45,805 nt of DNA from Aequorivita antarctica. Lineage in GTDB: Bacteria; Bacteroidota; Bacteroidia; Flavobacteriales; Flavobacteriaceae. A model generated the notes under the pieces. It was not told where the DNA came from. It did not search any database and saw only the letters and a list, made by a program, of their open reading frames with translations. Positions 40,538-45,805 of the stretch are shown here, in pieces. Position numbers and translations under genes: made by a program. Positions within the stretch are counted from its first letter, which is position 1, and each line of letters opens with the position of its first letter. The stretch spans positions 1 to 45,805 of the forward strand of contig NZ_VORT01000018.1 of assembly GCF_007997155.1 (NCBI RefSeq), in the 5' to 3' direction.

Positions 40538-42268
40538 TTAGTTTTTCAATACTCTGTAAGTACCAGTCTGGCCTTGAACAGTAACCTTCATAAGGTAGGT
40601 TCCAGTTGTTAAGCCTGAAATATCAAGATCAGAAGTAGTAGCTCCAATTTTAGAACTTAAAACACTTTGACCTAAAATATTGTAGATAGCTACTGTATCA
40701 ATATTATTGATAGATTTCAAAGAAAGAACTCCGCTAGTTGGGTTTGGATAGTAAGCAAAACCTTCCAATGCATTTTCAGAAACTCCAAGAATTTCTCCTT
40801 TTGCAGAAGTCCAAGCTACTTGGTCAGCCCCACCGTTGAAAAGACCAATTACAGTTGAAGCACCAGTAAGCACATCAACTCTTCTCCACTGTCCTTGAAA
40901 TGCACCACCGTCAAAAGCAGAAAGATAAACAAATCCTGCATCGCCTTTAATGTAAGTTCCACCTTGACCGAAGTTTGCGTCAAAACCTAATGAGCCAATA
41001 ATAGAAGCTGTACCAGTTCCAAGATCTACATAGTAAAAGTTATCATCAACGATATCATGGCTATAGCCATCACCGTTCTCGTCGATCATTAAGGAAATAC
41101 CACCTGCCATACCAGTCACACCTACTGTAGTAGCGGTAGCCGCTCCAATATCAATAGTAGAAAGTGTAGAGGTTGTAATGTTTGTAGAAAGTGCATATAA
41201 TGTTCCACTTGTAGGGTCAAATTCTGCACCTGCCCAAGATTCTCCACCTGGAGCAGCAATGCTACCAAGAGAAGTGTAAGCACCAGATGCAAGATCTACA
41301 CTGTAGAAAGCACCGCCATTGTCAAGAACATAAGCAGTTCCGTCATCGTTAGGATCTATTGCACCAGCATTTTCAAAATTAGCAGCTGGAGAAGCTCCAA
41401 CAGTTGTAAAAGCAGCTGGATCAGCTGGATCAAATGTTATCAAGCTAGCAGTTGAGTTATTAATACCGAATACAACGGCTGGATCTGCACCGCCTCCTGG
41501 CTCATCATCACCAAGAACATTCCATACTAAACCTTGGCTCAAACCTAGGTCGAAAAAAGGAGTAGGTACAGTCGCTCCACAATCAGCAGCCATAATATAA
41601 CTTGGTCCAGTTTCGCCAGCGTTGTTACAGCCAAAACGCATAAAGTTAGTATCAGTACCATCATCTACCAATACAAGTTCCATTACCATTGCTTCCCCTG
41701 CAGGAACCATAGCCGTAAGAGGCAAAGTAATCATAGTTTCAAAATCTGCGTTGGTTGCATTATAAACAGCAGTACCTTGAAGAGTCAAAGTTCCACCAGG
41801 AAATGACCCAGGTGTTGTTGAATAGATATTAGCTGTAATAGGAAAACCTGCTGGAGTTGTAATAGTTCCAATTGCAAATTCTACAGCTGAAACTTCCAAG
41901 CCGTTCATAATACCAAAATCTCCAGGAAGATCAAAGTGTCTGTACATATTATTGTTTCGGAAGCTTGTTGGTGATGCACAAGCAATCTCAGTACCTGATT
42001 CAATTGTTTGTGAATTGCTTTGCGTGATAACAACGGGAGCTAAATTCTGAATTCCATTGAAGTGTACGTTTAGCATACGTTGTTCCTGAGGCGTAAAATA
42101 AGCATTAACGTCTCCGGCAACATCTCCAATACTCTGAAGTCTGGTTATCAAACTTTCAACAGTCACTGGAGTTTGCGTACCAGTATTTGTTCCTGTAAAA
42201 GAGCTTTGTGCATTCATTAGGCCAATAGACCCAATAAAACAAGCTAATAGTAATGTAATTTTTTTCAT
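40538..42268 (-). CDS. Secreted protein with T9SS type A sorting domain (1)
   Basis: A 576-residue exported protein with signal peptide MKKITLLLACFIGSIGLMNA. Residues about 95-230 look like a jelly-roll beta domain (FRNNNMYRHFDLPGDFGIMN). Residues about 260-480 contain repeated short beta motifs (AYVLDNGGAFYSVDLASGAY, TLYALSTN, GFVYLSAFDGG) typical of a beta-propeller. The last 75 residues are a sorting domain (FAYYPNPTSGVLSLKSINN, VAIYNILGQSVLSSKIGA, DISGLTTGTYLMKV, YRVLKN) that sends the protein through type IX secretion. Ligand or substrate unknown. Confidence 0.85.
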   Translation of the reverse strand: MKKITLLLACFIGSIGLMNAQSSFTGTNTGTQTPVTVESLITRLQSIGDVAGDVNAYFTPQEQRMLNVHFNGIQNLAPVVITQSNSQTIESGTEIACASPTSFRNNNMYRHFDLPGDFGIMNGLEVSAVEFAIGTITTPAGFPITANIYSTTPGSFPGGTLTLQGTAVYNATNADFETMITLPLTAMVPAGEAMVMELVLVDDGTDTNFMRFGCNNAGETGPSYIMAADCGATVPTPFFDLGLSQGLVWNVLGDDEPGGGADPAVVFGINNSTASLITFDPADPAAFTTVGASPAANFENAGAIDPNDDGTAYVLDNGGAFYSVDLASGAYTSLGSIAAPGGESWAGAEFDPTSGTLYALSTNITTSTLSTIDIGAATATTVGVTGMAGGISLMIDENGDGYSHDIVDDNFYYVDLGTGTASIIGSLGFDANFGQGGTYIKGDAGFVYLSAFDGGAFQGQWRRVDVLTGASTVIGLFNGGADQVAWTSAKGEILGVSENALEGFAYYPNPTSGVLSLKSINNIDTVAIYNILGQSVLSSKIGATTSDLDISGLTTGTYLMKVTVQGQTGTYRVLKN

Positions 42269-42359
42269 AATAAAATTTGATTTAAAGGTTAAAATTTTTC
42301 AATATTAGAAGCTAAGATATTCAAAATAAGATTAACCCCAAAAATAATATGCTAAAAAT

Positions 42360-42392
42360 AAAAAAAGCCACCCACTTTCGTGGATGGCTTTT
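42360..42392 (-). terminator. Terminator of the second T9SS substrate gene
   Basis: The same GCCACCCAC / GTGGATGGC hairpin with TTTC loop as at 40487, flanked by A- and T-runs, 24 bp after the stop codon of the gene that ends at 42416. Confidence 0.85.
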
Positions 42393-42415
42393 AAAATAAT
42401 ATCAATTATATAAAT

Positions 42416-44065
42416 TTAATTTTTCAATACTTTGTATGTACCTGTCTGGCCATCAACAGTAACCTTCATAATGTAGGTTCCAGTTGTTAAACCTGAAATA
42501 TCAAGATTAGAAGTGGTGGCACCAATTTTGGAATTCAAAACACTTTGACCTAACAAGTTATAGATAGCTACTGTATCAATATTTTTAACAGCTTTCAATG
42601 AAAGAGCACCGTTAGTTGGGTTTGGATAGAAAGTAAAACCTCCAAGTGTGTTATCAGCAACACTCAATGGATCACAATCACCTTCAAAATTATACACTAA
42701 ATCGTCAGCACCTGTGGCAACTAACCAAGTTACTCCCCCATCAGGTGAATAGACAGAAGGATAACCTACAATACTTGCAGTTGTTGTCTCCCAATATCCT
42801 GGACCTCCCGTACCTGAAGTAGTGGTAACATATACACTTACCCAATAGGTAGTAGGAAAGGCACCTTGACCAGCTAATGCAATAGGAGCAAGATCAAATA
42901 CAATCTCAGAAACATCAAGAGATGGAGCTGCTGGGAAATCGCCTAACACTGTTTGTGAACTTGGAACAACGCCAGTTTGAGAAGCTATGATATTTCCTGG
43001 GTCTGGAAGGCCTCCAAAATCATCAGCATATACAATAATATCAGCAGATACAACTGCATCACCATCAGGCATTATAAAGTTGACGGTTGCTTTATTAAAG
43101 CTCATATTCTCATTAATTGCTACTGTTAAATCAGTAGCTATCATCTGAGCAGTATCAACAGAAGAAGTATAACCGTTTTCAAACCCGTTTGATGGATTCG
43201 ACTCATTACAAGCGGTACCACCACCAACAAGGTCACCGTACATTACAAAAGGCATACCTTGGGGAGTTAATGAACCGCTGTCTTCAGCTATAACCCATAA
43301 ACCAGCTTGATTTTGAAGTGCATTTCCTGTTGTAGCATTTCCTGTAATTACAATAGGAGGAGCCCAAGGACCAGAAGCACCAGTACCCGCAAAGGAATAT
43401 TCAATCCAGTAAGTACCAGCAGTCAATGAAAGTCCTGTAGTAAGCCCAGTGACTCTTTGAATTTCTCTTGAAGTATCACCAGGTGCACTTTCCAATTGTC
43501 TAAAAGCATCGGTTGCAGTAGCAGTATCAAGGATATCTGTAGTAAGATCTCCCCAAATTACACTAGCACCACCACCACTTGGATCACCATCCCAAACTTG
43601 CATATATAATGCATTGATAGATGGAGCAGAAGATCCTGTTTGATAAGCAAAAACGTCAATAGAAGTAATATCATAATCAGCAGCAAGTACAACATCATCA
43701 GCCATACTGTTGCCAGCAGTGAATTGAGCTCCAAAACCATATAAACCCATACTTAATGAGGCATCCTGCAAGAAGCTGATGTCTGGAGGGCCTGCTACAT
43801 TAAAGTAAGGGCCATTGTCATAAACAATGGCATCTGGAGATTGGAAATAATAGGTTCCAGTAAAAGGAACGCGTAAGTTATCATCTCTCTCTATAGTGGA
43901 AATTACTCCAGTAGTTTCACCAATTGCTGTCCCCGTGGAATTATAATAAGCCGCAGGAAGTTGGACAGTTTGCGAATTTTGATCCGCAGGTTCATTAGTT
44001 GCCTTGTTTTGGCTAAATCCCATAGCACAAAAGCTCAGAAAAATTAACATTGTAATTTTTTTCAT
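42416..44065 (-). CDS. Secreted protein with T9SS type A sorting domain (2)
   Basis: A 549-residue exported protein (signal peptide MKKITMLIFLSFCAMGFSQ). The body is beta-rich with two similar halves of a jelly-roll kind (IDVFAYQTGSSAPSINALYM and NFIMPDGDAVVSADIIVYAD; both followed by TYW-containing strands such as LTAGTYWIEYSFAG and FPTTYWVSVYV). The last 75 residues are a sorting domain nearly identical to that of the neighbour (FTFYPNPTNGALSLKAVKN, VAIYNLLGQSVLNSKIGATT, DISGLTTGTYIMKVTV, KVLKN). It is probably surface-attached or released; function unknown. Confidence 0.85.
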   Translation of the reverse strand: MKKITMLIFLSFCAMGFSQNKATNEPADQNSQTVQLPAAYYNSTGTAIGETTGVISTIERDDNLRVPFTGTYYFQSPDAIVYDNGPYFNVAGPPDISFLQDASLSMGLYGFGAQFTAGNSMADDVVLAADYDITSIDVFAYQTGSSAPSINALYMQVWDGDPSGGGASVIWGDLTTDILDTATATDAFRQLESAPGDTSREIQRVTGLTTGLSLTAGTYWIEYSFAGTGASGPWAPPIVITGNATTGNALQNQAGLWVIAEDSGSLTPQGMPFVMYGDLVGGGTACNESNPSNGFENGYTSSVDTAQMIATDLTVAINENMSFNKATVNFIMPDGDAVVSADIIVYADDFGGLPDPGNIIASQTGVVPSSQTVLGDFPAAPSLDVSEIVFDLAPIALAGQGAFPTTYWVSVYVTTTSGTGGPGYWETTTASIVGYPSVYSPDGGVTWLVATGADDLVYNFEGDCDPLSVADNTLGGFTFYPNPTNGALSLKAVKNIDTVAIYNLLGQSVLNSKIGATTSNLDISGLTTGTYIMKVTVDGQTGTYKVLKN

Positions 44066-44110
44066 AATAAAATGTGATTTAAAAGTTAATATTAGAATTT
44101 TTACTTAAAT

Positions 44111-44160
44111 AGGTTAAAGATATTCACAAAAGACTAGGTTAAAGATATTCAAAAAAGACA
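44111..44160. repeat. 25-bp tandem duplication upstream of the second T9SS gene
   Basis: AGGTTAAAGATATTCACAAA at 44111 and AGGTTAAAGATATTCAAAAA at 44136 begin two 25-bp units differing at two positions. A related AAGATATTCAAAA lies at 42315 upstream of the neighbouring T9SS gene. They sit 45-95 bp before the ATG at 44065 and could be regulator sites or duplicated promoter parts. Confidence 0.65.
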
Positions 44161-44209
44161 CTAAAACAAAAAAAAACATAAAATACTTAAGGCAACTTTA
44201 CTTACCATT

Positions 44210-44240
44210 AAAAAAGCCGCCCACGAATGTGGGCGGCCTT
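44210..44240 (-). terminator. Terminator of the third T9SS substrate gene
   Basis: GCCGCCCAC (44216-44224) pairs perfectly with GTGGGCGGC (44229-44237) around GAAT; A-run to the left. The sequence is a variant of the two neighbouring terminators. Confidence 0.85.
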
Positions 44241-44264
44241 AATTACAGTTAAAAAATTAAAGAG

Positions 44265-45805
44265 TTATTGTTTCAACACTTTATAAGTACCTGTCTCACC
44301 GTTTACGGTAACCTTCATCAAGTAAGTACCGGTGCTAAGACCTGATATATCAACCTGTGAAGCAGTAGCGTTCACACGGTTGTCAACCACTAGTTGACCC
44401 AAAAGGTTGTATATCGATACATGCTCGATGTTGTCAACACTCTTAAGGTTCAGGATACCATTGGTTGGGTTCGGGTAATAACTGAAACCAGCAATTGTAT
44501 TGTCTGAAACACCAAGGTTGGTACCGTCTATTACGATGTCCGTAATGGCTCCAGTGTTCATCACAAACACATAATATGCTTGACCGCCCAATGTAAATAT
44601 GGACGCAGAAGTGCCAGGAGCACACTGGTTACTCTGCTGTGGCACAAGTGTAAGGTCTGTTTCCACAGCGTTCTCATCAGGTGCAGTATAGAACGTTACT
44701 GAACTGGCTCCACCAGGAGTTACGATCATTGCAGTAGCAGTACCGTCGCCAGCAGGAACAAAGTTGTACCAAACACCGTTGGCTCCAGTAAGATCACAAT
44801 TCACCGGGTTACCGTCCTCAGTAGTCGCCGCAGGCATTGCTACAGAAGGGTCAGTATAAGGGAACCCTATCTCATCAACATCTATCGAGTTCACGATCAT
44901 ATCGTTCGGCGGAGGTGTTGGGGTACAAGTAACGTCCATAGTGAAGTTACCGGTAGCACCACCAAAGCTGTGGATAAGGATGTAGTATTTTGTGTTTCCA
45001 TCACTTGCAAAAGTAATTTCGGACTGAAGTCCACAGGCATCATCGTTTCCGCCAACACAAACAAGCGCTGGGCAAGTTCCGCTATAAACCGAAATCTTTG
45101 AATCGAAGTCTGTTCCGTTACACAATGATAAGGTGATATCACCAGGTAGACCACTATTGTCGTCCAAGGAATACCAAACCCCAGGAGAGGTTATAGGCGT
45201 ACCGCAGGTAGGTGCGTTATCTATAGTTGCACCAACATTAGAACCGGTAACAGAATCACCGCAGTTTACTGCAATAGCACCGCTACAATCATCGTTTGGC
45301 AATGGATCCTCACAAGTTACATCAAGACTGAAGTTACCAGAGGCACTACCAAATCCTTCTACCATAATATAATAAGTAGATGTACCATCAGAAACAAAGG
45401 TTACCTCGGACTGAAGACCACAAGAGTCATCATTGAAAGCAAGCTCGTTAAGAAGGTCGCAATCGTCAAATACACGAAGCAATGAGTCATAGTCAGTACC
45501 GCCTCCACAAAGTGAAATGGTAACTAATTGTGAAGTACCGCTACCAGTGAACTTATAGAATACGTCTGGAGCAGCGTTTCCGCCAGAATCAGTCGCAGTC
45601 AAAGTTTCTCCTACTACACTGTCGCCACAAGCAAGAGCAATGGCTCCAGAGCAATCGTCATAGTTGCCACCACCGCCAATTGGCTCGCAGTTTCCTTCCC
45701 AAATATAAACACCATCTAAAAGTGGGTCAAAATAAGCCCAACCTGCGTCAAACAACGCTGTTGGATTGCCAATAGAACTGGAAGAGGTAACAACCCAGTA
45801 AACAG
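44265..45805 (-). CDS. Secreted multi-domain protein with T9SS type A sorting domain (3), start outside window
   Basis: The frame is open to the right edge (the first complete codon is at 45803-45801), so about 513 C-terminal residues are seen and the start is missing. There are two clear repeats of about 120 residues, NYDDCSGAIALACGDSVVG and NDDCSGAIAVNCGDSVTGS, each ending in YYI(M/L)(V/I)..FG.A.GNF..DVTC, and a third related, more diverged unit from about PPNDMIVNSIDVDEIGFPY. This pattern matches pre-peptidase C-terminal-like beta domains with conserved Cys pairs. The end is a sorting domain (FSYYPNPTNGILNLKSVDN, VSIYNLLGQLVVDNRV, DISGLSTGTYLMKV, YKVLKQ). Such proteins are often adhesins or peptidases; the catalytic part, if any, lies beyond the window. 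Confidence 0.85.
   Translation of the reverse strand, partial: VYWVVTSSSSIGNPTALFDAGWAYFDPLLDGVYIWEGNCEPIGGGGNYDDCSGAIALACGDSVVGETLTATDSGGNAAPDVFYKFTGSGTSQLVTISLCGGGTDYDSLLRVFDDCDLLNELAFNDDSCGLQSEVTFVSDGTSTYYIMVEGFGSASGNFSLDVTCEDPLPNDDCSGAIAVNCGDSVTGSNVGATIDNAPTCGTPITSPGVWYSLDDNSGLPGDITLSLCNGTDFDSKISVYSGTCPALVCVGGNDDACGLQSEITFASDGNTKYYILIHSFGGATGNFTMDVTCTPTPPPNDMIVNSIDVDEIGFPYTDPSVAMPAATTEDGNPVNCDLTGANGVWYNFVPAGDGTATAMIVTPGGASSVTFYTAPDENAVETDLTLVPQQSNQCAPGTSASIFTLGGQAYYVFVMNTGAITDIVIDGTNLGVSDNTIAGFSYYPNPTNGILNLKSVDNIEHVSIYNLLGQLVVDNRVNATASQVDISGLSTGTYLMKVTVNGETGTYKVLKQ

Overview
The window is chromosomal DNA from a member of the Bacteroidota, most likely a Flavobacteriaceae bacterium; the genus cannot be fixed from the sequence alone. 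The evidence is: lipoproteins with Bacteroidota-type lipoboxes, proteins ending in type IX secretion (T9SS) type A sorting domains, carboxypeptidase-regulatory/DUF5686 outer-membrane proteins, a YtxJ-type bacilliredoxin, -7 promoter boxes of the form TAnnTTTG, and almost no Shine-Dalgarno sequences. There is no phage, CRISPR array, rRNA or tRNA. One small stable RNA, the signal recognition particle RNA, is present.

Layout. 1-480: the right end of a decayed IS3-family insertion sequence, with an internally deleted orfA, the start of orfB and duplicated end repeats. 492-1920: small membrane protein, short-chain dehydrogenase, SRP RNA. 2003-5950: rightward envelope genes (glutamine cyclotransferase lipoprotein, Cys-motif/carboxypeptidase-regulatory membrane protein, beta-helix lipoprotein), ending in a strong two-way terminator. 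5972-8227: leftward operon (GNAT acetyltransferase, alpha/beta hydrolase, guanine deaminase, lipocalin-like lipoprotein broken by an in-frame TGA). 8257-11036: two tandem paralogous lipoprotein genes, each with the same promoter-like sequence and the same terminator. 11045-18593: glyA, fumarylacetoacetase, a TPR-like lipoprotein, ytxJ and clpB; clpB has a paired palindromic operator-like sequence in its promoter. 18650-20740: 2-oxoglutarate hydroxylase plus two small genes set between imperfect palindromes, a cassette-like accessory patch. 20836-22055: T9SS-sorted thioredoxin-like protein and a CsbD protein.

22212-35493 is a long, mostly rightward housekeeping stretch: histidine phosphatase, smpB, DUF5686 protein, hydrolase, GNAT; then pcm leftward; then a tightly spaced set of Gfo/Idh oxidoreductase, 3-hydroxyacyl-CoA dehydrogenase, DUF1015, YggS, exonuclease/GIY-YIG nuclease, potassium channel and miaA. 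It meets, across a shared terminator, the leftward group glycosyltransferase - YbbR protein - coaE - sensor kinase - response regulator (35514-40467). 40487 to the end: three leftward genes for secreted T9SS substrates with nearly identical C-terminal sorting domains and similar terminator hairpins; the last runs off the window.

Most of the window is ordinary core genome. The most interesting points are the shared promoter-like element of the duplicated lipoproteins, the paired GACATTWTGWC motif before clpB, the palindrome-bracketed small genes at 19.2-20.7 kb, and the repeated sorting-domain/terminator module at the right end. All functional statements rest on motif recognition; no database search was possible.
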